From the NCBI RefSeq assembly GCF_001424225.1, contig NZ_LMOR01000001.1, positions 67,427 through 131,426 of the forward strand: a stretch of DNA of 64,000 nucleotides, in the 5' to 3' direction. The DNA comes from Microbacterium sp. Leaf151 (GTDB taxonomy: Bacteria > Actinomycetota > Actinomycetes > Actinomycetales > Microbacteriaceae). Below, in pieces: positions 51,840 through 60,255 of the stretch (positions are counted from its first letter, which is position 1; each line of letters starts with the position of its first letter). Below the pieces are notes generated by a model, which was given only the letters and a program-made list of their open reading frames with translations, searched no databases and was not told the origin of the DNA. Both the position numbers and the translations under genes were made by a program.

Positions 51840-53111
51840 TCACTCGCCGACGGGCACCGGCTCCGCGCCATCCGGGGTCTTCACCCGGAGGGACGGGCTG
51901 ATGAAGCGGGCCCGGACGATGACCACCGCGGCGGCGGCCATGAGCACCGCGCCCAGCACGTACGGCGCCGCGTGTGCGACGTGCGCGTACAGCAACCCCG
52001 CCATGAGGGGTGCGACGGTGCCGACGGCGGCGTTGAGCGACTGCGCAGCACCGGCGATCCAGCCCTGCTCGTCGTCGCCCACGGCGTTGGAGAGCAGGCC
52101 GTCCATCGTGGCCTGGGCCGCGCCTTGCCCCGCGGCCAGGGTCAGCGCACCCACGATGAACAGCCACGGTTGCGCGAGCAGCGAGGCGACTCCGGCGAGC
52201 GCGACCAGCCCGACCATCTGCGTGACGATGCCGCTGACGACCACGCCCCGCTCGCCGATGCGCGGCAGCAGGAAGCCGAGCAACACGCCCTGGATGGCGA
52301 TGTCGATGACACCGACGCACGCGGTGAGAAGCCCGATCGCGGTGGGGTTCCAGTCGATGGCGTCGAGGGCGAGCACGCTGAAGTTGTTGACGAAGAAGCC
52401 GAAGGGTAGACCCACCAGCACCAGCCCCAGCATGAGTCCGCGCAGTTCGGGGCGGCGGAAGACGCCGCGGAACACCGCGAACGGGTGCACGGCCCGCAGA
52501 TCGAGCGAGGCGATGCGCTTGTTCGGCGAAAGGCTCTCCGGCAGGAGGAAGATGCTGACGATCGCGACCGTCAGCGCGAGGCCGGCGGTGACGAAGACGG
52601 GCAGGTCGACGTCGATGGCCGCGAGGGACCCGCCGAGGGCGGGTCCGACCATTGTGCCGATGCCGGCCGTCGCCCCCAGAACGCCGAAGCGTCGGGCGCG
52701 CTTCTCGGCCGGCGTGATGTCGGCGAGATAGGCGAAGAGGGCGGGCAGGTCGCCCGCGGTGACGCCCTGCACGATGCGACCGAGCAGGAGCACCCAGAGC
52801 GCACCTCCGATGCCGAAGAGCAGGAAGCCCAGTGCCGCGCCGAAGCCGGCGAAGATGATCACCGGCCGGCGGCCGTATCGGTCGGAGATGCGGCCGAGGA
52901 ACGGTGCGACGAGGAACGCGCACAGCGCGTTGACGGTTTCGAGGATCCCGACCCACACGGCGAGATCGGAGGGGTTCGAGACGAAGCGGAGCACGACGAA
53001 CGGCAGGACGGGCAGCACGACGGTCATGCCCGCGGTCGTCAGGGTCGTGATGACGACGAGCATGATCCAGGCGCGGCGGCTCTGGTCGAGAGAGGGAGAA
53101 GGTGAAGTCAC
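51840..53111 (-). CDS. MFS transporter, TetA-like drug/proton antiporter family
   Basis: A 423-residue protein with twelve hydrophobic segments. The loop between segments 2 and 3 is GRISDRYGRRPVI, the MFS signature, and ITPAEKRARRFG lies between 4 and 5 as in TetA-type exporters. GTG 53111 has TACAGT six bases upstream and TTGACA 16 bases before that, a strong leaderless promoter. Divergent from a TetR regulator that probably controls it. The substrate is unknown. Confidence 0.88.
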   Translation of the reverse strand: MTSPSPSLDQSRRAWIMLVVITTLTTAGMTVVLPVLPFVVLRFVSNPSDLAVWVGILETVNALCAFLVAPFLGRISDRYGRRPVIIFAGFGAALGFLLFGIGGALWVLLLGRIVQGVTAGDLPALFAYLADITPAEKRARRFGVLGATAGIGTMVGPALGGSLAAIDVDLPVFVTAGLALTVAIVSIFLLPESLSPNKRIASLDLRAVHPFAVFRGVFRRPELRGLMLGLVLVGLPFGFFVNNFSVLALDAIDWNPTAIGLLTACVGVIDIAIQGVLLGFLLPRIGERGVVVSGIVTQMVGLVALAGVASLLAQPWLFIVGALTLAAGQGAAQATMDGLLSNAVGDDEQGWIAGAAQSLNAAVGTVAPLMAGLLYAHVAHAAPYVLGAVLMAAAAVVIVRARFISPSLRVKTPDGAEPVPVGE

Positions 53112-53116
53112 GCCGT

Positions 53117-53145
53117 AACTGTACTCGTACCAGTTTCGGTGTCAA
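53117..53145. promoter_or_regulatory. MFS promoter with overlapping TetR-type operator
   Basis: On the minus strand TTGACA (complement of 53140-53145), 16-base spacer and TACAGT (53118-53123), then six bases to the GTG. The inverted repeat AACTG-N9-CAGTT (53117-53135) covers the spacer and -10, the right place for repression by the divergent TetR protein. Confidence 0.7.
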
Positions 53146-53179
53146 TACGACTTCAGAGTCGATCCGTTAAGGTGGGGGC

Positions 53180-53764
53180 ATGAGCGAGACGATCGGGCGC
53201 CGCGAGCGCAAGAAAGCCGCCACCCGCAAGGCGATCTCCGACGCCGCGACGCTCCTCTTCGTCGAGCGCGGGTTCGACGAGGTCAGCATCCGCGAGGTCG
53301 CCGAGGCCGCCGACGTCTCCCCCACGACCGTGTTCGCGCATTTCCCGCAGAAGGAGGCCCTCGTCTTCGACGAGGATGACGCGCAGCGCGACATGCTCGT
53401 CGGCGCCGTGCGCGACCGCGCCGTCGGCACTTCGGTGTCGGAAGCCCTTCACGACCTCTACCGGCGCGAGCTCATCGGCCTCGCATTCGACCCCACGGGT
53501 GAGAATCGCCGGAAGTTCATGCAGCTGATCACAGGAACCCCCGCGCTCCAGGACTACGCGTCGCGCATGTGGCTGCGCCATGAGGACGCCCTCGCCGACG
53601 CGATCGCCGAGACGACCGGGCGGAGCGAACCGGATGCGGAGACCCGCGTCTACGCGCGCATGGTGCTGCAGCTGCAGATCCTCGCGTTCGAGCACGACGA
53701 CGCCGCGGCGACGATCGAGGCGGGTTTCCGCATCCTCGACCGGGGGTGGCGCGAAGCCCACTGA
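53180..53764 (+). CDS. TetR-family transcriptional regulator
   Basis: A 194-residue protein. DNA-binding start RRERKKAATRKAISDAATLL, then FVERGFDEVSIREVAEAADV and SPTTVFAHFPQKEALVF, the classic TetR helix-turn-helix. The ligand domain is helical and variable. TAAGGT (53168-53173) ends six bases before the ATG. Divergent from the MFS exporter, its probable target. Confidence 0.92.
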   Translation: MSETIGRRERKKAATRKAISDAATLLFVERGFDEVSIREVAEAADVSPTTVFAHFPQKEALVFDEDDAQRDMLVGAVRDRAVGTSVSEALHDLYRRELIGLAFDPTGENRRKFMQLITGTPALQDYASRMWLRHEDALADAIAETTGRSEPDAETRVYARMVLQLQILAFEHDDAAATIEAGFRILDRGWREAH

Positions 53765-53893
53765 CGCCGTGGGGGCGGGCGGGAAAGTACGGCCCGTGAA
53801 GCCGGGAGGGCGTGCGACGGACGGAGGCGATGACACCGCTGCCACGTCCTCCGCTCGCCGCATCCCCTCCCCTTCCGCGCCCCCGGCCGGAGC

Positions 53894-54868
53894 TCAGTCG
53901 CGCGCGGCCGCCACAGCCCGACGGGCGACTTCGACGAGGGCGTCGCGGAGGGCGGCGGGGCGAGCGTCGGCGATCGGGCGGTCGAAACGCAGGCACTCCG
54001 CCGCAAGCGCGCCCCACGACCACGACCCGAGACTGACCCGCGCGCGTCCCTCCCCGGCGTCGAGCAGCGTCCCGTCTACGACGTATGGCTCGAGTTCCTC
54101 CCGCGACGCCTCGACTACGATCTCACCCTGGCACGGCCAGCCGCCCGACTCGTCGCCACCGCGGAACCGCCCCTCCAGATAGCGCGCGGGGTCACCGCCG
54201 GGCACGTCCCGACGCGGGAACGAGCGTCCGCGATGGGTCTTGAGGCGCATGCGGTCGACGCGGTACACGCGCCATGCATCCCGTTCGGGGGTGAAGGCGA
54301 GCAGATACCAGCGGCCACTGTGCCACAGCAGATGGTGCGGCTCGGTCACGCGCACAGGCCCCTCGGACCCGGCGTAGTCGAACCGCAGCTCCTCGCAGGC
54401 GTTGATCGCCGCCTCGATCGCGCCGAGTGAACCCGGGTCGACCCCGACCGCACCGACGGGTGCGACCGCCTCGACCGCGAACCTCTGCGCCCGACGGCCG
54501 AGCGGCGCGGGGAGAAGGCGTGAGATCACGCTCAGGGCTTCCTCGGCAGCATCGGCCAGTGGGCCGCCCGACGAGGCGGCGAGCCTCAGCGCAACAGCAA
54601 CCGCCACCGCCTGCTCGTCGCCGAACGCCACGGGCGGTAACAGCGCGCCCGCACGCAGGCGGTAGCCGCCGGCGGGTCCGCGCGTCGCGTCGATCTCGTA
54701 ACCGAGTTCGCGCAGCCGGTCGACGTCGCGGCGGATCGTGCGCTCGCTCACGTCGAGGCGGCCGGCGAGCACGGGGGCCGGCCAGTCGCGTCGGGACTGC
54801 AGAACCGTCAGCAGCGACAGCAGACGGCGCGACGTCGACGGGGAGGAGCTTTCCGGCACGGCATCCAT
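53894..54868 (-). CDS. WYL-domain transcriptional regulator
   Basis: A 324-residue protein. N-terminal winged helix (RLLSLLTVLQSRRDWPAPVL; DVSERTIRRDVDRLRELGYE), then a WYL domain (EPHHLLWHSGRWYLLAFTPE; WRVYRVDRMRLKTHRGRSF) and a C-terminal extension. The group regulates in response to nucleic-acid or small ligands. Divergent from a VOC protein gene, with a palindrome between them. Confidence 0.9.
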   Translation of the reverse strand: MDAVPESSSPSTSRRLLSLLTVLQSRRDWPAPVLAGRLDVSERTIRRDVDRLRELGYEIDATRGPAGGYRLRAGALLPPVAFGDEQAVAVAVALRLAASSGGPLADAAEEALSVISRLLPAPLGRRAQRFAVEAVAPVGAVGVDPGSLGAIEAAINACEELRFDYAGSEGPVRVTEPHHLLWHSGRWYLLAFTPERDAWRVYRVDRMRLKTHRGRSFPRRDVPGGDPARYLEGRFRGGDESGGWPCQGEIVVEASREELEPYVVDGTLLDAGEGRARVSLGSWSWGALAAECLRFDRPIADARPAALRDALVEVARRAVAAARD

Positions 54869-54881
54869 TCTGCTCCGTATT

Positions 54882-54900
54882 GCGGACGATCTCTGTCCGC
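54882..54900. promoter_or_regulatory. Palindrome between the WYL regulator and VOC gene
   Basis: GCGGAC-N7-GTCCGC. A probable operator of the WYL regulator, 14 bases upstream of its ATG. Confidence 0.6.
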
Positions 54901-54954
54901 ATCTGACGAGAGAGTCATGGCATCCGGAACCTCCCGGCTCACGACAGGACAGAC

Positions 54955-55371
54955 ATGACCCTCACCACCACGCTCCACGTCAACTTCGACGGACAGGCCG
55001 CCGCCGCGCTCGCGTTCTACGCCGAGGTGTTCGGTGGCACCGTCACGGCGGTGCCCTACGGGGACACGGCCGAGGTTCCCGAGCAGCGCGAGCAGATCGT
55101 GTGGGGCGAGATGGTCGCCCCGAGCGGTGTGCACGTCATGGCCTACGACATCCAGCGGTCGCTCGCGTACGACCGCGGCACGAACCCCTTCTACCTCGCT
55201 CTGCGTGGCCACGACGCCGACGAGGTGCGTTCCGCATGGGAGGGACTGAGTCAGGATGCCGAGATCCTCGCGCCCTTCGGCCCGTCGGCGTTCTCGCCGC
55301 TCTACGGCAAGCTCGTCGACCGCTTCGGCGTGGTGTGGATCATCGACGAAATCGCGTCCTGGAACGGCTGA
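54955..55371 (+). CDS. VOC (glyoxalase/PhnB-like) family protein
   Basis: A 138-residue protein. TTTLHVNFDGQAAAALAFYA, then EVFGGTV and GVHVMAYDI, and the repeat AFSPLYGKLVDRFGVVWIID, fit the PhnB-like branch of the VOC superfamily. These are small dimeric proteins, some metalloenzymes, many of unknown role. Probably controlled by the divergent WYL protein, a common pairing. Confidence 0.88.
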   Translation: MTLTTTLHVNFDGQAAAALAFYAEVFGGTVTAVPYGDTAEVPEQREQIVWGEMVAPSGVHVMAYDIQRSLAYDRGTNPFYLALRGHDADEVRSAWEGLSQDAEILAPFGPSAFSPLYGKLVDRFGVVWIIDEIASWNG

Positions 55372-55393
55372 GGCGGGGCTCCGGGGTCGCGCG

Positions 55394-56368
55394 TCAGACC
55401 CGCGTGCTGCTCGCGCGTACCACCAGCGCCGCGGGCACGGTCTCGGCCACCGGCGCGGCCCCTTCGATCGCGGCGACCAGGGCGGCGACCGCCTGACGGC
55501 CGAGGGCGTCGAAATCCTGGCGCACGGTGGTCAGCGGGGGACGGTACTCGGCGGCATCGACGATGTCGTCGAACCCCACCACGGCGACGTCGCGCGGAAC
55601 CTCGCGGCCCGCGTCGGCGAAGGCCCGCAGGGCGCCCAGCGCCATCTGGTCGTTGGCGACGAAGACGGCGGTCGCTGCGCGCAGGGCGTCGGCGGCGAGG
55701 TGACCGGATGCCGAGGTCCAGTCGCCGCGGACCGGTTCGGGCGCGGTCATCCCGGCGTCGGCCAGCGCCTCGCGCCACCCGCGTTCGCGCTCGGCCGCGG
55801 CGAACGATCCGGAGGGTCCGGCGAGGTGATGCACCGTGCCGCGCCTCAGCGAGAGGAGGTGCGCGGTCGCCGCGCGGGCGCCCCCGGTGTGATCGGTCTG
55901 CACGATCGAGAAGCGATCGTCGGGCGGGGAATCGACGACCACCACATGCAGATCGGCCGGCGGGTCGACGTCGCGGGCGAGTTCGGTCGCCTCGTTCAGC
56001 ACGACGGCGCCGTCGACGCCCTGTGAGCGGAGTCGCGCGAAGGCGTCACGGATCCCGCGATCCCCCACCGTCACCACCGCGAGGGCGTATTCGCGCGCGG
56101 CGGCGGCCTCGGAGATCGCCTGCAGCATGCGCGAGTTGCCGACCGAGGCGAGGGTCGACACGACGAGACCGATGGTGGAGGTCTGCCCGGTGCGCAGGGC
56201 CCGTGCAGCGCGATGCATGCGATAGCCGAGGTCGGCCATCGCCTTCTCGACGCGGGCGCGGGTGACAGGGTCGACGCGCGGGCTGCCGTTGGCCACGCGC
56301 GACACCGTCTGCGCCGACACTCCGGCTCGTTCGGCCACGTGGGCCATGGATACGCGCATCGCACTCAT
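55394..56368 (-). CDS. LacI-family regulator of galTK
   Basis: A 324-residue protein. HTH VSMAHVAERAGVSAQTVSRV, hinge GYRMHRAARALRTGQ, sensor domain IGLVVSTLASVGN to VVGFDDIVDAAEYRPPLTTV. It is a close relative in layout of the regulator at 43.8-44.9 kb. It faces galT, with two similar operators between, so it most likely represses galT-galK and itself until galactose or a derivative is present. Confidence 0.92.
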   Translation of the reverse strand: MSAMRVSMAHVAERAGVSAQTVSRVANGSPRVDPVTRARVEKAMADLGYRMHRAARALRTGQTSTIGLVVSTLASVGNSRMLQAISEAAAAREYALAVVTVGDRGIRDAFARLRSQGVDGAVVLNEATELARDVDPPADLHVVVVDSPPDDRFSIVQTDHTGGARAATAHLLSLRRGTVHHLAGPSGSFAAAERERGWREALADAGMTAPEPVRGDWTSASGHLAADALRAATAVFVANDQMALGALRAFADAGREVPRDVAVVGFDDIVDAAEYRPPLTTVRQDFDALGRQAVAALVAAIEGAAPVAETVPAALVVRASSTRV

Positions 56369-56372
56369 TGCA

Positions 56373-56417
56373 TGTTGACGATATCACGCGCGGCCTGTAA
56401 CGTGTTATCGTGAACAC
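56373..56417. promoter_or_regulatory. Two operators and the leaderless galT promoter
   Basis: GTGTTATCGTGAACAC (56402-56417) overlaps the galT start, and TGTTGACGATATCAC (56373-56387), its diverged inverse, lies towards the regulator. TAACGT (56398-56403) is the likely galT -10, six bases before GTG. Confidence 0.75.
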
Positions 56418-57585
56418 GCACAGCCTCTCCGCGGTGCCCCTCCGCGCCGGTGTGGTCAAGCGCCCGACCCGCCTCGCCGACGGCCGCGAACTGATCTATT
56501 TCGATGACCCCGGCACGACGCTCGGCGCCGAGCGCGCCGTCGACGCCCGCACGCTCGACCCCCGACCCGCCACCGCCACCATGCGACAGGACGTGCTCAC
56601 CGGCGACTGGATCACCGTGGCATCCAATCGCCAGAACCGGGCGTTCCTGCCTCCCGCACACCTCGACCCCCTGTCGCCGCAGACCCCGACCAACCCTTCG
56701 GAGATCCCGTCGCTGTACGACGTCGCGGTCTTCGAGAACAAGTCGCCGTCGTTCGGGCCCGCGCTCGACGTCGCGACCGAAGACGCACCCGCCGCCATCG
56801 ACCCGCCGCTCGGCGACGACGACCTCGAGCACCTCGGCCTCGGCCGCACGCGCACCTCGGTCGGCCGGTGCGAGGTCGTCTGCTTCAGCCCCGCGCACGA
56901 GGGGTCGTTCGGCTCCCTGTCGCGCACCCGAGCCCGCACGGTGATCGAGGCGTGGGCCGACCGCACCGCGGCGCTGTCGGCTCTACCCGGCATCCGTCAG
57001 GTGTTCCCCTTCGAGAACCGCGGGCAGGAGATCGGCGTCACCCTCCCCCACCCCCACGGGCAGATCTACGCCTATCCCTACGTCACCCCGCGCACACACC
57101 GGCTGCTCGACACGATCTCGCGCAGTTCCGAGAACCTGTTCCAACGCATCCTCGACTTCGAATCCGCCGGCGAGCGCGTCGTGCTGCGCGGCGAGCACTG
57201 GACGGCGTTCGTCCCGTTCGCCGCGCGCTGGCCCGTAGAGGTGCACGTGCTCCCCCACCGCCACGTCGCCGACCTGGCCGAGACGACCGATGCCGAGCGC
57301 GACGAGCTCGCCCCGTTCTACCTGCGGCTGCTGCGCGGCATCGACGCCCTCTACGACACCCCCACCCCCTACATCGCCGCGTGGCACCAGGCGCCCGTCG
57401 GGCGGGGTCGCGACGAAGTCCGCCTCAATCTGCAGATCACCTCGCCCCGTCGCTCCGCCGACAAGCTGAAGTACCTCGCCGGATCCGAAGCGGCCATGGG
57501 CGCCTGGATCGGCGATGTGACCCCCGAGTCGCAGGCCGAGCGCCTGCGCGCCGCCCTCGACACCGTTCCGGAGGTGACGGCATGA
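56410..57585 (+). CDS. galT: Galactose-1-phosphate uridylyltransferase
   Basis: A 391-residue Leloir enzyme exchanging UMP between UDP-glucose and galactose-1-phosphate. The active-site histidine lies in LPHPHGQIYAYPY, and VEVHVLPHRHVADLA is the second HIT-like segment. GTG 56410 gives a leaderless mRNA. It overlaps galK by four bases (ATGA). Confidence 0.96.
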   Translation: MNTHSLSAVPLRAGVVKRPTRLADGRELIYFDDPGTTLGAERAVDARTLDPRPATATMRQDVLTGDWITVASNRQNRAFLPPAHLDPLSPQTPTNPSEIPSLYDVAVFENKSPSFGPALDVATEDAPAAIDPPLGDDDLEHLGLGRTRTSVGRCEVVCFSPAHEGSFGSLSRTRARTVIEAWADRTAALSALPGIRQVFPFENRGQEIGVTLPHPHGQIYAYPYVTPRTHRLLDTISRSSENLFQRILDFESAGERVVLRGEHWTAFVPFAARWPVEVHVLPHRHVADLAETTDAERDELAPFYLRLLRGIDALYDTPTPYIAAWHQAPVGRGRDEVRLNLQITSPRRSADKLKYLAGSEAAMGAWIGDVTPESQAERLRAALDTVPEVTA

Positions 57586-58745
57586 CCGCCGTCGACGACG
57601 CCCGTACCCTGCTCACCCGCATGACCGACGCCCCCCTCGCGGGTGTGTGGTCGGCTCCCGGTCGCGCCAACCTCATCGGCGAGCACACGGACTACAACGA
57701 GGGCTTCGTCTTCCCGTTCGCGATCGCGCAGCGCACCGCCGCCGCCGTCGCCGTCCGCTCCGACGACGTCATCCGCGTGCGCTCGACCTTCGCCGACGAC
57801 ACGGTCGAGGTATCGCTCGCCGACCTCGACGCCCGCATCGCCGCCGGCGGCCTCGACTGGGCCGGGTACCCACTGGGCGTGGCGTGGGCGCTTCTTCGGG
57901 AGGCTCCGGATGCCGCTCCGCGCGGCGTCGACCTCGCGCTGGCGTCGGAGGTACCGGTGGGTGCCGGGCTGTCGTCGTCCGCCGCGATCGAGGGAGCCGT
58001 GGCATCCGCCCTCAATGACGTCTGGAACGCCGGGCTCGACAAGGTCGCGCTCGCCCGGGTCGGCCGCATCGCCGAGAACGACGCCGTCGGCGCGCCGACG
58101 GGGATCATGGACCAGATGGCCTCGATGCTCGGCGTCGCCGACGCCGCCACCTTCCTCGACTGCCGCACGCTCGAGACGCGCCCCGTCGCGCTCGGCTTCG
58201 CCGAGGCGGGGCTGTCGATCCTGGTGATCGACACTCTCGTCGAGCACGCGCACTCCACCGGCGGTTACCGCGAGCGTCGCGAGGCGTGCGAGCGGGGCGC
58301 CGCGGCATTCGACGTTCCCGCGCTGCGAGACGTCACGGTCGATGATCTGCCGCGGGCGGCCGAGATGCTCGACGACGTCACGTTCCGCCGCGTGCGTCAC
58401 ATCGTGACCGAGAACCAGCGCGTCCTCGACACCGTGGCCGCACTCGACGCCGACGGCCCGTCGGCCATCGGCGATCTGCTCGTGGCCTCGCACGCCTCGA
58501 TGCGCGACGACTTCGAGATCTCGGTGCCCGAGCTCGACCTCGCCGTCGAGACGACCCTCGGCGCCGGCGCCCTCGGTGCGCGCATGACCGGCGGCGGCTT
58601 CGGCGGGGCGGCCATCGCGCTGATTCCGACCGGGCTCATCCCGGCGGCGACCGAGGCGGTGCGCGCCGCGTTCGCGGCATCCGGGTTCCGTGCACCGAAC
58701 ATCTTCACGGTCACGCCGTCGGAGGGCGCACGCCGCGACGCCTGA
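57582..58745 (+). CDS. galK: Galactokinase
   Basis: A 387-residue GHMP kinase that phosphorylates galactose. The signature GRANLIGEHTDYNEGFVFP opens the substrate site, VPVGAGLSSSAAIEGAV is the ATP loop, and GARMTGGGFGGAAIAL is motif 3. Translationally coupled to galT. No galE or mutarotase is in the window. Confidence 0.97.
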   Translation: MTAVDDARTLLTRMTDAPLAGVWSAPGRANLIGEHTDYNEGFVFPFAIAQRTAAAVAVRSDDVIRVRSTFADDTVEVSLADLDARIAAGGLDWAGYPLGVAWALLREAPDAAPRGVDLALASEVPVGAGLSSSAAIEGAVASALNDVWNAGLDKVALARVGRIAENDAVGAPTGIMDQMASMLGVADAATFLDCRTLETRPVALGFAEAGLSILVIDTLVEHAHSTGGYRERREACERGAAAFDVPALRDVTVDDLPRAAEMLDDVTFRRVRHIVTENQRVLDTVAALDADGPSAIGDLLVASHASMRDDFEISVPELDLAVETTLGAGALGARMTGGGFGGAAIALIPTGLIPAATEAVRAAFAASGFRAPNIFTVTPSEGARRDA

Positions 58746-59252
58746 CCGGCCTTCACCCGCGAGTGCGCGGCGGTGTTCCGCGCTCCGGCCCGGTCACGCG
58801 TAAACACGATTCGTGTGCATAAACACGCTCTGAACGTGTTTACCGGCACGGAGAGCGTTTATGCGCGACACCCGGAATCCCACGTCACGGCGCGCGACCC
58901 GCACCTCACCCACACGCACCGAAAAGCACCGCGCCACGGCGACGGACCCCTGCCCACCACCCCGTAAACACGATTCGTGCGCATAAACACGCTCAGAACG
59001 TGTTTACCGGCACGGAGAGCGTTTATGCGTTGCCCGGGGACGTCCGACGCAGCTCGGGGAACGACTGGCGTCGCCCGGTGCACCACGGGGGGGGGCATGC
59101 GGAGCGCCCCGCAGGCCGATCGGCGCACCCCACAGGCGGAGCGACGAGGTCCGCAGACCGCGCCCGGCACCGAAACGCGCGCGCTCGAAGCCCACCCGCG
59201 GCGACGTACCCGTTGCCTGGCAAAGCGCGTGATGCGGGCGTAGCCTGCGCGC
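58746..59252. repeat. Intergenic repeat pair with TAAACACG boxes
   Basis: Gap of about 500 bases. Two 67-bp near-identical copies at 58799-58865 and 58963-59029 (offset 164). Each contains GTAAACACGATTCGTG, then GCATAAACACG, CGTGTTTACC and GCGTTTATGCG; TAAACACG and CGTGTTTA form an inverted repeat. The word GCATAAAC is shared with the repeats at 38.3-38.7 kb. Confidence 0.85.
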
Positions 59253-60209
59253 ATGAGCGACGACGACGTGCTGGCGTGGCTGGCCGAGAGCGACCCGAGC
59301 CTGCGGTGGAAGGTGGAGCGCGACCTGCTCGACGCCCCCGAACGACAGTCGCAGGCCACCCGCGCCCGCGTCGCGCGCGAGGGGTTCGGGGCGCAGTTGC
59401 TCGCCGCGCAAGGGGAGGACGGCCTGTGGGCGGGCGGCGCCCACTTTCCGGCCGACTACCGCGGCGGAGAAGCCGGCCAACCCTGGACGGCGACGTCGTG
59501 GTCGCTGATGAGCCTGCGTGAATGGGGAGTGGATGCCGACGCCCTCCGGCCCGACACCGCCGGCCTGCTGCGGCGCAACGCGCGGTGGGAGTACGAGGAT
59601 CTGCCCTTATGGGACGGCGAGGTCGACGCGTGCATCAACGCCTTCACGCTCGCCAGCGGCGCGTGGCTGGGGGCTGATGTCAGTGGCATCCGGAACTGGT
59701 TCGTGAAGCATCGCCTCCCCGACGGCGGGTGGAACTGCGAGTGGGTCGAAGGGTCGACGAAGTCGTCGTTCCACTCGACGATCAACTCGGTGATCGGGAT
59801 CCTCGACGATGAGCAGCGCACCGGCGGGACGCCCGAACTGCACGCGGCCCGCAAGGGCGCCGAGGAGTACCTGCTCGAGCGGCGCCTGCTGTACCGGCTG
59901 TCGACGGGTGAGCGGCACGTCTGGGCGCATCACCTAGGGTATCCGTTCCGCTTCCGGTACAGCGCGCTGCGCGCCCTGGACCACTTCCGCGCCGCAGCGC
60001 AACATGACGGCACCGAGCCCGATCCGCGCCTCGCCGAAGCGGTCGAGCTCGTACGGGCGTCCCGCGCCGCCGACGGCACCTGGCACCAGGCCTACCCGCC
60101 GGAGGGACGCGAGTGGTTCGCCGTCGACGTGCCCGCCGGAGAACCGTCGCGCTGGCTGACATTCTTCGCGCTGCGGGTGCTGCGCTGGTGGCACGATGAC
60201 GCGGCCTGA
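59253..60209 (+). CDS. Squalene-cyclase/prenyltransferase-fold protein of unknown function
   Basis: A 318-residue soluble protein. Repeated Gly/Trp segments (GAQLLAAQGEDGLWAGG; VKHRLPDGGWNCEWVEGS; LVRASRAADGTWHQAYPP) are the alpha-alpha toroid repeats of the terpene-cyclase/prenyltransferase fold. The DxDD catalytic motif of squalene-hopene cyclase is not seen and it is about half the usual length, so it is not a standard cyclase. TAGCCT ends six bases before ATG 59253. No pathway partners nearby. Confidence 0.7.
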   Translation: MSDDDVLAWLAESDPSLRWKVERDLLDAPERQSQATRARVAREGFGAQLLAAQGEDGLWAGGAHFPADYRGGEAGQPWTATSWSLMSLREWGVDADALRPDTAGLLRRNARWEYEDLPLWDGEVDACINAFTLASGAWLGADVSGIRNWFVKHRLPDGGWNCEWVEGSTKSSFHSTINSVIGILDDEQRTGGTPELHAARKGAEEYLLERRLLYRLSTGERHVWAHHLGYPFRFRYSALRALDHFRAAAQHDGTEPDPRLAEAVELVRASRAADGTWHQAYPPEGREWFAVDVPAGEPSRWLTFFALRVLRWWHDDAA

Positions 60210-60255
60210 CGAGACGTGCGGCGCTCTCGCCCGGGCGACGAACGACAGCGGCGGC

